This document shows, piece after piece, positions 1 to 6,316 of a stretch of DNA of 8,793 bases. The translations under genes and the position numbers were made by a program. How positions within the stretch are numbered: position 1 is the stretch's first letter; every line of letters begins with the position of its first letter. The notes under the pieces are model-generated. The model did not search any database. It was not told where the DNA came from and was given only the letters and a program-made list of their open reading frames with translations. The stretch is from Piscirickettsiaceae bacterium (GTDB lineage: Bacteria > Pseudomonadota > Gammaproteobacteria > Nitrosococcales > Methylophagaceae): positions 1 to 8,793 of the forward strand of contig JAUXFA010000034.1 of the NCBI GenBank assembly GCA_030620285.1. The letters run 5' to 3'.

Positions 1-120
1 TAAGCCGAGGAAGGTGCTACCAAAAGCAAGTGCAACCGCACCTAAAGTAAATGCAACGGGAAATCCAACTAACAATAGTAGAAATAACACCGCAAACATG
101 ACTAAAGCCCAAACTTCCAT
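1..120 (-). CDS. dctM: TRAP transporter large permease DctM, N-terminal fragment
   Basis: Only the first 40 codons are in the window; the gene runs off its left edge. The peptide starts MEVWALVMFAVLFLLLLVGF and continues PVAFTLGAVALAF, a hydrophobic helix with the G-x-P-V-A-F pattern usual at the N-terminus of TRAP large permeases (DctM, about 430 residues and 11-13 membrane segments). DctM forms the ion-coupled transport channel in the inner membrane and works with the small permease DctQ and a periplasmic binding protein DctP. The ATG shares its A with the TAA stop of the upstream small permease gene (TAATG), so translation is probably coupled. No DctP gene is visible; it may lie beyond the left edge or elsewhere. 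The family call rests on this short stretch plus the neighbouring dctQ, and the substrate cannot be read. Confidence 0.85.
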   Translation of the reverse strand, partial: MEVWALVMFAVLFLLLLVGFPVAFTLGAVALAFGSTFLGL

Positions 121-638
121 TATTTGGCCTCCGAATCATTGCTGAGTTTGAGAATGTTTTTAAGCATTTCTGCCAGACCTTGTAATATCAATAAGGCAAA
201 GGCGACTAACAAGCTACCTTTGAGTAAATAACGATAGGGCAGTCCACCCGGATCGGGTGAACCTTCATTGTAGTGGAAAGCATTTTCTACAAAGGGCCAT
301 GAGGTGACCAATATCAGTACACAGAAGGGTAATAGCAGAAAGAGGGTGCCGAAAATATTGATTAAAGCGCGTTGTTTGTCTGAGATAAATCGGCTTTGAT
401 AAACAATATCGACTCGTACATGTTGATCATGTTTGAGTGTGTAGGCCGAGCCTAATAAAAATATTAAGGCGAATAAATGCCATTCAAGTTCTTGTAATGC
501 CACTGAACCTTGATGGAAAAAATACCGCATAGTCACGTCATAACAAATCAACAATACCATTGCTAATACCAGCCATGAGGCAGTGTGACCTACCCATTCG
601 GTAATGGCATCAATAATAGTGATAATTGATTTGAGCAT
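120..638 (-). CDS. dctQ: TRAP transporter small permease DctQ
   Basis: This 172-residue protein has the length and four-helix layout of DctQ, with membrane segments near residues 18-36, 50-68, 92-116 and 137-160. Family features are the segment around residues 50-78 (E-x-E-W-H, then AYTLK-x-D-x-HVRVDI) and the SPDPGGLPYR motif near residues 127-136. The latter is typical of the small permeases assigned to the mannitol/chloroaromatic (carboxylate) type of TRAP system. DctQ pairs with DctM in the inner membrane and helps dock the periplasmic solute-binding protein. The start ATG overlaps the stop of the response-regulator gene by one base, and its own stop overlaps the dctM start by one base. 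The three genes therefore look like one translationally coupled operon. The substrate is unknown; organic acids are the usual class for this family. Confidence 0.92.
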   Translation of the reverse strand: MLKSIITIIDAITEWVGHTASWLVLAMVLLICYDVTMRYFFHQGSVALQELEWHLFALIFLLGSAYTLKHDQHVRVDIVYQSRFISDKQRALINIFGTLFLLLPFCVLILVTSWPFVENAFHYNEGSPDPGGLPYRYLLKGSLLVAFALLILQGLAEMLKNILKLSNDSEAK

Positions 639-1255
639 TATTCTACTTGTTGACTCAGTAATTGTTTGGCAATGATCACGGCTTGTGTTCTATTTTCAGC
701 ATTAAGGGTTTGCAGAATAGCGCGAACATGTAATTTAACGGTGTGCTCACTTAAATCTAAATTGAGAGCAATACGTTTATTAGACTCACCTTGGCAAAGC
801 AACTTGAGTACATCTTGTTGCCTTGGTGTGAGTTCATCCAATGTCGATTCGACGGATACGCTCGTTGGGTGATTAGGGTGAATAGAGATGCCATTGCTGA
901 GCATTAATTTAATAGCATTAAGCATATCATCACTTTTCATCGACTTTGACATATAGCCTAAAGCACCTGCTTCAAGCGCACGTTGTGAATCTTTTGGATC
1001 ATTAGAAGAGGTAACAACGATGATTGGTGTATCTGGGTGTTGTGCTGATAGTTGGGCAATACCTTCGTAATAACTCAGCCCCGGCATATTAAGGTCTACT
1101 AGTATTAAATCCCAGTTATCAGTCGTATCAGCAAGCTGTAACAACTCGGTATAACTGTTTGAAATGTGAATATCGGTGGGTTCATCTAAACGCTGAACCA
1201 AGATAGAGAGTGCATCTCGATAAAGCTCGTGATCATCGGCAATAAGAATTTTCAT
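638..1255 (-). CDS. NarL/LuxR-type two-component response regulator
   Basis: The protein is 205 residues with two domains. The N-terminal receiver domain (about 1-120) shows the acidic pair D7-D8, phospho-acceptor D54 in LVDLNMPG, T82 and K104. The C-terminal LuxR/GerE helix-turn-helix (about 140-200) has LTPRQQDVLKLLCQGESNK, then IA and the TVKLHVRAIL recognition-helix region. It should bind DNA as a phosphorylation-dependent activator or repressor. I chose the ATG at 1255 because MKILIADDH is the canonical receiver start. The in-frame upstream ATG at 1330 would add 25 non-conserved residues and run into the divergent kinase gene. No clear Shine-Dalgarno sequence precedes it. It is first in an operon with dctQ and dctM (TAATG overlap), and divergent from a CHASE hybrid kinase, its probable partner. 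The likely target is its own operon, by inference from position. Confidence 0.93.
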   Translation of the reverse strand: MKILIADDHELYRDALSILVQRLDEPTDIHISNSYTELLQLADTTDNWDLILVDLNMPGLSYYEGIAQLSAQHPDTPIIVVTSSNDPKDSQRALEAGALGYMSKSMKSDDMLNAIKLMLSNGISIHPNHPTSVSVESTLDELTPRQQDVLKLLCQGESNKRIALNLDLSEHTVKLHVRAILQTLNAENRTQAVIIAKQLLSQQVE

Positions 1256-1308
1256 ACGACGATGATAGAGTAATTTTGTATATTTTCCAGTTAATTGATG
1301 ATTGATGT
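1256..1308. promoter_or_regulatory. Divergent promoter region between regulator/TRAP operon and hybrid kinase
   Basis: This AT-rich gap of about 53 bp separates the start codons of the two divergent units, so both promoters must lie in or overlap it. No convincing -35/-10 pair could be fixed. Possible -10 elements are TATATT at 1279-1284 or TAATTT at 1271-1276 for the plus strand, the latter with a weak TTTTCA at 1249-1254. A tandem heptamer (ATTGATG twice, 1294-1307) abuts the kinase start. Binding of the regulator here is an inference from gene position. Confidence 0.4.
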
Positions 1309-3522
1309 ATGCTGATATCAATGAATTCACACAGCATTAACTTAAAACAGTTATTTAAAGACAAGAAAATACGGACTCAAGCCATTATTGCCTTGTTGGT
1401 ATTGGCGGTCGGTTTTGTGCTTTCAATCGCTGGTTTTATTGCCTTGCAGGATGTGGCGAAAGAGCGCTTATATCTTCAGATACAGCAACATACTGAAGCT
1501 AAAATCAAGCAAGTTCAAACCAATATTGATATTTCACTTGATTCCTTAATTGAGATAGCTGGGCTTTATCATGCGGCGGGTGATGTGTCGCAATCACAAT
1601 TAGCAAACTATATTGCTTCTGATACTAAATATCATTCAGGCACGGTAGCCCTAGGGTGGGTGCCTAAAGTGATGGGCAAGGATATTGCGGCTTTTGAAAT
1701 AGAAATGCAGCAATATGAGCCTAATTTTTATGTTTATGAAGTCACTGGCCATGGAATGCCGGTACCCACCAGTCAACAAAAACCTTCATTTCCTATAAAA
1801 GCGATTATTTCGCCAAAAAATGGCAATATGAAAGCCGGTTTAAATTTGGCTTCTATTGCATCACGTAAACGAGCAATTAATAAAGCGGAACGGCTACAAA
1901 CCACAGCAATAATTCCACGAGTTCCACTGTATTCGGGTAGCCAACAATTTTATGGTTTTCAAGCCTTGCACCCGGTATTCAATCAAAATGATCTTGGGCA
2001 AGATCAACTTGTTGGTTTGGTGATGGGTAATTATGGCATTAGAGCATTAATTGAAGATGTATTTGTGAGTGATGATAAACAGGTTGATATCGCTTTATAT
2101 GATGCTAATACCACGAGTCAGCAATTATTGTATTCATCAACTGATGTACTGGGCAGTGTTGATGATATTCGAGATCAACAGCGATCACATTGGACATATC
2201 CGTTGAATGTAGCCGATCAACAATGGTTAGTGGCTATATTTCCTAATCCCAGTGCATTAGCGAAGTCAACGTCATGGTTACCTTATGCTGGTTTCATCGC
2301 TGGCGGTCTCATCACCTTATTATTAACACTCTATTTGTTTGTATCATTGATTAAGACTCGGCAGTTTGCTCAATTATCGATGGATTTGGCAGGTACTGAA
2401 ACAATGCTTGATATTGAAACACAGCTTAAAAAAGAAGCAGACAAAGCCAATCGAGCTAAATCGGGTTTATTAACAGCTGCCAGTCATGATTTACGGCAAC
2501 CATTACACACCATCGGTTTATTAACGACCTTATTGAAAGACAGTAAAAACAAGGCTGAACGAACAAAACTGATTGATAATATTTTAACGGCTGTTGATGG
2601 TATGAACACGATGTTTATCAGCTTATTAGACATTAGTTTATTAGAATCTAACCAATTGCCGGTTAAGAAAAGGCACTTTTATTTACAGGATGTATTGGAT
2701 AAGTTAGTCGTTGATTTCAGCGCACAAGCGAAAGAGAAAGGACTGTCTTTTTCGAGTGTGGAAACCTCAGTCTGTGTGGTCACCGATCAAATATTATTAG
2801 GACGCATATTGCTTAACTTGTTATCTAATGCCTTTCGATATACCCCTAATGGCAAAGTGTTATTGGGCTGTAGAAGGTTAAAAGATCATATTCGAATTTG
2901 TGTATTAGACACCGGTATTGGATTGTCAGAAGAGGCGATAGATAAAGTATTCGTCACCTTCTATCGAGAGCAACAAGCGAAACAGCTAACGGATCAAGGT
3001 TTAGGATTAGGACTGTCCATTGTGCAAGAAGCGTCTAATTTATTAGAGCTCAATATGGGCATGCAATCAGAGCTTGGTAAAGGATCTGTTTTTTATGTAG
3101 ACGTTCCTTATGGCGATCCGGCTTTAATTGGTGAAGTGCAAACCATTAAACATCAATCTCCGGTCAATAAGTTGATTTGGGTAGTTGAGGATGACGATAC
3201 CATACGATTTGGCTTAGAGAAGGTGTTAGAGTCATGGCAATGTCGGATCGAAAGTCTTGCATCCGGAAAACAAACTCAACAATTACTCGATCAAAACAAT
3301 GAAAGACCCGATGTCATCATTGCAGATTATCAGTTGATTAATGAAACAGGACTTGAGTTGGTTATTAAAATTCGAGAGCATTACCAGCATACTATTCCGG
3401 TCATTATGATCACCGGCACAGCTGATTTAAAAGTACGTGAACGGGTCGAGCAGGCGGGATGTCACTTTATGATGAAGCCGGTTAAACCCGATGCACTGAA
3501 CAGTGTTTTGCATCAACTATAA
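1309..3522 (+). CDS. CHASE-domain hybrid sensor histidine kinase with C-terminal receiver
   Basis: This 737-residue inner-membrane kinase has the following order of parts. TM1 is at about 25-46. A periplasmic CHASE-type sensor (about 70-300) contains ALGWVPKV, a stretch ending PKNG-x-x-x-AG-x-(N)LAS, and a GFQALHPVFN segment. TM2 is at about 326-348. The HisKA domain carries H393 in ASHDLRQPLH. The HATPase domain carries N507 (NLLSNAFRY), DTGIGL from D534 and GLGLGLSIV from G564. A terminal receiver (about 622-737) has E627/D628/D629, phospho-acceptor D673 (IIADYQ) and K723. CHASE domains bind small extracellular ligands; the ligand here is unknown. There is no Hpt domain, so the terminal receiver may act as a regulatory phosphate sink, with the divergent NarL-type regulator as the output partner (inference). 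A second in-frame ATG at 1321 is equally possible, since neither start has a clear ribosome-binding site. A TGA at 1303-1305 rules out longer forms. Confidence 0.93.
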   Translation: MLISMNSHSINLKQLFKDKKIRTQAIIALLVLAVGFVLSIAGFIALQDVAKERLYLQIQQHTEAKIKQVQTNIDISLDSLIEIAGLYHAAGDVSQSQLANYIASDTKYHSGTVALGWVPKVMGKDIAAFEIEMQQYEPNFYVYEVTGHGMPVPTSQQKPSFPIKAIISPKNGNMKAGLNLASIASRKRAINKAERLQTTAIIPRVPLYSGSQQFYGFQALHPVFNQNDLGQDQLVGLVMGNYGIRALIEDVFVSDDKQVDIALYDANTTSQQLLYSSTDVLGSVDDIRDQQRSHWTYPLNVADQQWLVAIFPNPSALAKSTSWLPYAGFIAGGLITLLLTLYLFVSLIKTRQFAQLSMDLAGTETMLDIETQLKKEADKANRAKSGLLTAASHDLRQPLHTIGLLTTLLKDSKNKAERTKLIDNILTAVDGMNTMFISLLDISLLESNQLPVKKRHFYLQDVLDKLVVDFSAQAKEKGLSFSSVETSVCVVTDQILLGRILLNLLSNAFRYTPNGKVLLGCRRLKDHIRICVLDTGIGLSEEAIDKVFVTFYREQQAKQLTDQGLGLGLSIVQEASNLLELNMGMQSELGKGSVFYVDVPYGDPALIGEVQTIKHQSPVNKLIWVVEDDDTIRFGLEKVLESWQCRIESLASGKQTQQLLDQNNERPDVIIADYQLINETGLELVIKIREHYQHTIPVIMITGTADLKVRERVEQAGCHFMMKPVKPDALNSVLHQL

Positions 3523-3528
3523 GCGATC

Positions 3529-3562
3529 TAATCCTAAAGGATTAATCCCTAATGGGTATTTT
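3529..3562 (+). terminator. Weak hairpin after the hybrid kinase gene
   Basis: TAATCC (3529-3534) and GGATTA (3539-3544) form a six-pair stem with a TAAA loop. A short CCC-TAAT-GGG hairpin (3547-3556) and TTTT at 3559-3562 follow. The first stem is AT-rich and not directly followed by a T-run, so termination would be weak. It lies just after the kinase stop, which is the main reason to suspect a terminator. Confidence 0.25.
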
Positions 3563-3587
3563 GTTACATCCGCTAAAATTGCATAAT
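3561..3587 (+). promoter_or_regulatory. Possible sigma-70 promoter for the SRPBCC gene
   Basis: A -35-like TTGTTA (3561-3566) is followed after 15 bp by a -10-like CATAAT (3582-3587), ahead of the secreted SRPBCC gene that starts at 3623. The spacer is two bases short of optimal and the surrounding DNA is AT-rich, so chance matches are likely. A promoter somewhere in this 100-bp gap is plausible because the preceding and following genes look functionally unrelated. Confidence 0.25.
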
Positions 3588-3622
3588 TTAATTCCCTTTT
3601 AAATTTCAGATGGAAGAGAGTT

Positions 3623-4123
3623 ATGTTACAAACAATAATTAAAACAACAGTATCAGTAGTATTATTAACGAGTGCAATGGCAAGCTTTGCAGGCAACCTA
3701 ACAGTGAGTAAAGAAATTACCGTTAATGCCAGCCCAGAAACAACATGGAAAATGGTGGGTGATTTTAATCACCTTGATGTCTGGCACCCAGTGGTAGTGG
3801 ACAGTAAAATAACTCGTGGTAATGCTCGGGCAGTTGGCGCTATACGGCTATTGACATTAGGAAATGGCGCCCAAATTACTGAAAAGTTAGTGTCTAATAA
3901 GCATGGTGAAAAAAGCTATACATATGAGATCACCGAGTCACCATTACCGATTGCTGATTATGTATCAACCATTACGGTATCAGCAGCCGAGGACGGTAAA
4001 TCGACAGTGACATGGAGTTCAAGTTTTGATGCAAATGGCGCAACAGATGAAGAAGCCGTTAATACGATTGCTGGTATTTATGATGCGGGTCTAAACAATT
4101 TAGACAAACACTTTAATAACTAA
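3623..4123 (+). CDS. Secreted SRPBCC-fold (START/Bet v1-like) protein
   Basis: The 166-residue protein begins with a clear Sec signal peptide: K7 followed by a hydrophobic core (about 9-18) and an A-S-F-A cleavage site after A23. The mature part of about 143 residues reads as an SRPBCC (polyketide cyclase/dehydrase-like) domain. It opens with a strand resembling 'V-x-K-E-I-x-V-N-A-S-P-E-T-T-W', then GDFNHLDVWHP, and a C-terminal long helix (about 140-165). The fold makes a deep hydrophobic pocket that binds lipids or small molecules. Most bacterial members are cytoplasmic, whereas this one should be periplasmic. The start is supported by GGAAGAG at 3612-3618. It appears monocistronic, with a strong terminator just downstream. 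Ligand and role are unknown. Confidence 0.85.
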   Translation: MLQTIIKTTVSVVLLTSAMASFAGNLTVSKEITVNASPETTWKMVGDFNHLDVWHPVVVDSKITRGNARAVGAIRLLTLGNGAQITEKLVSNKHGEKSYTYEITESPLPIADYVSTITVSAAEDGKSTVTWSSSFDANGATDEEAVNTIAGIYDAGLNNLDKHFNN

Positions 4124-4141
4124 ACTTTAGTTCGCAGCCCG

Positions 4142-4172
4142 GCCCCCAATGTTCTGCATTGGGGGCTTATTT
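4142..4172 (+). terminator. Rho-independent terminator of the SRPBCC gene
   Basis: A perfect ten-pair stem, GCCCCCAATG (4142-4151) with CATTGGGGGC (4157-4166), encloses a TTCTG loop and is followed by TTATTTGT. GC-rich base, tight loop and T-rich tail fit an intrinsic terminator, 18 bp after the stop codon. It separates the SRPBCC gene from the following DUF4389-yaaA unit, which must therefore have a promoter in 4173-4250. Confidence 0.92.
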
Positions 4173-4264
4173 GTCTGTAAAGTAAGGTGGTCACACATGC
4201 TTGCAGACATTTCATGATACAGTTTCCACTAATACAGTGTTTGTAGAACTAAAAGGTGGAATGA

Positions 4265-4675
4265 ATGGCTGAACAAGAACAATTAAAACAAAACTTGAAA
4301 AACCCTAATCAATGGCTTCGAATCCTTTACATGATATTGTTTTGGATTGTTTTATATGTCGTTATGACGGTGACAGGTGCGTTGATCTTGATTCAGGTTC
4401 TATTTGCACTGATTACCGGCTCTGATAATGAAAATTTACGCAAATTTGCTGCGGATTTAACGAAATATATTAATCAAATTATTTTATTTTTGACTTACAA
4501 TGAAAATCGTAAGCCTTTCCCGTTTGCGGCATGGGGTGAATTAGAAGAAAACGAGCCCGAACCGATCCAAGATAATGCAGTAGATGTCGAAAATGACGTC
4601 GATGAGCATGAGGCGCTTTTTGATGCCGAAGGCTTTGATGCAGTTGAAGGTGATGACAATAAACCGTCAACATAA
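4265..4675 (+). CDS. DUF4389 family membrane protein
   Basis: The 136-residue protein matches the DUF4389 pattern: a short polar N-terminus with [11 protein letters not shown], one long hydrophobic stretch (about 20-50, possibly a single bent or long helix), then [31 protein letters not shown] sequence and the signature KPFPFAAW near residues 80-87. From about residue 88 it carries a strongly acidic, probably disordered tail rich in E and D. Family function is unknown; the location is presumably the inner membrane. The start is supported by AGGTGG at 4254-4259, five bases upstream; an ATG at 4261 is in another frame and closes at once. Its TAA overlaps the yaaA ATG by one base (TAATG), so the two genes are coupled and may share a stress-related role (inference). 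Confidence 0.87.
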   Translation: MAEQEQLKQNLKNPNQWLRILYMILFWIVLYVVMTVTGALILIQVLFALITGSDNENLRKFAADLTKYINQIILFLTYNENRKPFPFAAWGELEENEPEPIQDNAVDVENDVDEHEALFDAEGFDAVEGDDNKPST

Positions 4676-5439
4676 TGCTGATTGTTATTTCACCAGCAAA
4701 AACGCTGGATTTTGATAGTGCCCCTGTTATTTCAGAACATAGTCAGCCACGGTTCCTAGCACAATCTCAACAACTGATAGACGACTTAAAAAAATTATCT
4801 GCTGCGGAAATAGCATCATTAATGAAGCTTAGTGATAAATTGGCGGGTTTGAATATGGCCCGGTTTCAAACATGGTTACGGCCATTTGATTTAAGCAATG
4901 CCAAACAAGCCATATTAGCCTTTAAAGGCGATGTTTACACTGGATTAGATGCTGATACTTTAGATAAAAAAGGCTTTGAGTTTGCCCAACAGCATTTGCG
5001 AATTTTATCCGGGCTTTATGGTTTATTGAAACCACTAGACCTAATGCAAGCATACAGACTAGAAATGGGTACTAAATTTGCCAATGTTAATGGTGCAAAT
5101 TTATATCAATTTTGGGGTAGCCAACTTCGAGAATCTATTGAGATGGAACTGTCAGACGGTGTACTCATTAACTTAGCATCAAACGAATATTTCAAAGCCT
5201 TACAAGCTAATCAATTAAATGCTCGCATTATCACCCCAATCTTTAAAGACTGGAAAAACGGCCAATATAAAATGATTAGCTTCTATGCCAAAAAAGCACG
5301 GGGCTTAATGAGCCGATACATAATTGACCGGCAAATTAATACGCCAGAAAAAATCCAAAAATTTGATAGTGATGGCTATCGCTTTAGCCCAGAGATGTCA
5401 CAAGGTGATGACTGGGTATTTATACGGGACCATAATTAA
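4675..5439 (+). CDS. yaaA: Peroxide stress protein YaaA (DUF328/UPF0246)
   Basis: At 254 residues it is close to the E. coli YaaA length (258). Family landmarks in order are [13 protein letters not shown] at the N-terminus, [14 protein letters not shown] (about 58-71), [11 protein letters not shown] (about 83-93), [20 protein letters not shown] (about 111-130), [11 protein letters not shown] (about 165-175), and [14 protein letters not shown] near the end. In E. coli, YaaA is induced by OxyR during hydrogen peroxide stress and lowers free intracellular iron, limiting DNA and protein damage. It is a soluble protein with a helix-hairpin-helix-like fold reported to bind DNA. Whether OxyR controls it here cannot be seen. 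It is translated through a one-base overlap with the DUF4389 gene and ends 14 bases before a convergent gene. Confidence 0.96.
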   Translation: MLIVISPAKTLDFDSAPVISEHSQPRFLAQSQQLIDDLKKLSAAEIASLMKLSDKLAGLNMARFQTWLRPFDLSNAKQAILAFKGDVYTGLDADTLDKKGFEFAQQHLRILSGLYGLLKPLDLMQAYRLEMGTKFANVNGANLYQFWGSQLRESIEMELSDGVLINLASNEYFKALQANQLNARIITPIFKDWKNGQYKMISFYAKKARGLMSRYIIDRQINTPEKIQKFDSDGYRFSPEMSQGDDWVFIRDHN

Positions 5440-5460
5440 CAGTCACACAGCTGTTATTTT
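5438..5460. terminator. Possible weak hairpin between convergent yaaA and DUF937 genes
   Basis: AACAG (5438-5442) pairs with CTGTT (5451-5455) around an eight-base loop, followed by ATTTT on the plus strand. On the minus strand the hairpin is followed by AATTAT. A competing eight-base palindrome ACAGCTGT lies at 5447-5454. The hairpin overlaps the ends of both convergent genes, a usual place for a shared terminator, but the stem is short and weak. Confidence 0.3.
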
Positions 5461-6026
5461 AAAAAGCCTTTTAACAAGTTACCCACCACGTTACTCGTTG
5501 CTGACGATTGACCGGAATTACTCCCTAATGATCCCAATAGGGAACCAAGCAGATCATTTTGATTGCTACCGCCTGATATTCCGCTAGTCAATTGATCGAG
5601 TAAGCCGTTAGATTGAGCGCCTTTACTCATTGTGCCCATTAATAGCGTGGCTGCCATCGGTAATAGTTTCTTGATAATGCTAGCACTAACGCCTGTGCTA
5701 GTTTCAACTTCAGAGGCGACTTGGCGACTGGTTTCTTTATTGCCTAGTAAATGCCCTAATATTTTATTACCTTCAAGCTCTGAGTTTGCCTGTGATAATA
5801 AATCAGGTTCATCAACATAACGTTGATGATTACCTTTTTTAAGTGCATTCATCAACGATTCCGCACCATTTTCTTGCTGTGCGTTATTCTGTATTCGGCT
5901 GCTTAACTGCGGTAGTAAACTCGATAAAATATCACTGGTTTGATTGGTAGAGATATTATGTTTATTGGCTAGTTTACTAAGCAAATCACCTTTAGATGCA
6001 CTCAGCACCATATTAAGTAAATCCAT
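5454..6026 (-). CDS. DUF937 domain-containing protein (YidB-like)
   Basis: The 190-residue protein fits the DUF937 family. It opens MDLLNMVLSASKGDLLSKLA and continues with a helix-rich region, including NKHNISTNQTSDILSSLLPQL. A core helix pair follows around residues 90-140 (ILGHLLGNKETSRQVASEV, SASIIKKLLPMAATLLMGTMSKG). The C-terminal low-complexity tail is rich in G, S, L and N, with LLGSLLGSLG repeats, and ends in a hydrophobic VVGNLLKGFLK. There is no signal peptide or clear membrane segment, so it is probably cytoplasmic. Family function is not established. It lies 14 bp downstream of dodecin on the same strand, likely in one transcript, and has no strong Shine-Dalgarno sequence of its own, which suggests coupled translation. 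Confidence 0.87.
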   Translation of the reverse strand: MDLLNMVLSASKGDLLSKLANKHNISTNQTSDILSSLLPQLSSRIQNNAQQENGAESLMNALKKGNHQRYVDEPDLLSQANSELEGNKILGHLLGNKETSRQVASEVETSTGVSASIIKKLLPMAATLLMGTMSKGAQSNGLLDQLTSGISGGSNQNDLLGSLLGSLGSNSGQSSATSNVVGNLLKGFLK

Positions 6027-6040
6027 AATATAGTCCGGGG

Positions 6041-6241
6041 CTATTTGAGGATAAAGGTAACTTTCATCGCTACTTTGTAGCCAACAATCTTATTGTTCTT
6101 TACTTCAACAGATTGATCTTTGACCCACAAAGAGGTGACATTATCAAGGGTTTGGGTTGCACGTTTAACGCCTTGCTCAATCGCATCATCAAAACTTTTT
6201 GGAGAACTTGCAATTACTTCAGTGACTCTTGCTACAGACAT
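6041..6241 (-). CDS. Dodecin family flavin-binding protein
   Basis: At 66 residues it has dodecin size and pattern: V-x-R-V-T-E-V-I-A-S-S-P-K-S-F-D-D-A-I at the N-terminus, a helix with RATQTLDNV (27-35), W39, and the strand pair KIVGYKVAMKVTF (51-63). Dodecins assemble into a hollow dodecamer that stacks flavins between tryptophans, buffering free riboflavin/FMN and limiting photochemical damage. W39 aligns with the stacking tryptophan. The usual Gln of the Y-Q-V strand, which contacts the isoalloxazine ring, is K56 here, as in a subclass with Arg or Lys. Flavin binding may therefore differ. The start is supported by AAGGAAG six bases upstream. An 18-base palindrome lies 17 bases upstream of the start, and a DUF937 gene follows after 14 bp. 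Confidence 0.93.
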   Translation of the reverse strand: MSVARVTEVIASSPKSFDDAIEQGVKRATQTLDNVTSLWVKDQSVEVKNNKIVGYKVAMKVTFILK

Positions 6242-6258
6242 ATCATCTTCCTTAATTT

Positions 6259-6276
6259 AGTTGGGAGTTCCCAACT
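6259..6276. repeat. Perfect inverted repeat upstream of dodecin (operator or leader hairpin)
   Basis: AGTTGGGA (6259-6266) and TCCCAACT (6269-6276) are exact reverse complements around a two-base centre. The repeat lies 17 bases upstream of the dodecin ATG and just downstream of a candidate -10 element on the minus strand. That is where a repressor site or a 5' leader structure would act. No T-run follows on either strand, so it does not look like a terminator for the upstream DUF5610 gene. Confidence 0.5.
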
Positions 6277-6302
6277 GTATAAGTAATATGTCTTCAATGC
6301 AA
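6276..6302 (-). promoter_or_regulatory. Candidate promoter for the dodecin-DUF937 unit
   Basis: On the minus strand TTGCAT (6302-6297) is followed after 15 bp by TATACA (6281-6276). The spacer is shorter than the usual 17 bp. If used, transcription would begin within or next to the inverted repeat at 6259-6276. Chance occurrence in this AT-rich DNA is possible. Confidence 0.3.
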
Positions 6303-6316
6303 GATTTGATGAATAA

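Noticed and set aside
1256..1330. Longer response-regulator start at 1330
   Set aside because: The added 25 residues do not resemble a receiver domain and would overlap the divergent kinase gene; MKILIADDH at 1255 is the canonical start.
4173..4264. Promoter for the DUF4389-yaaA unit
   Set aside because: A promoter must exist after the terminator, but no -35/-10 pair with reasonable spacing stands out, so no site is listed.
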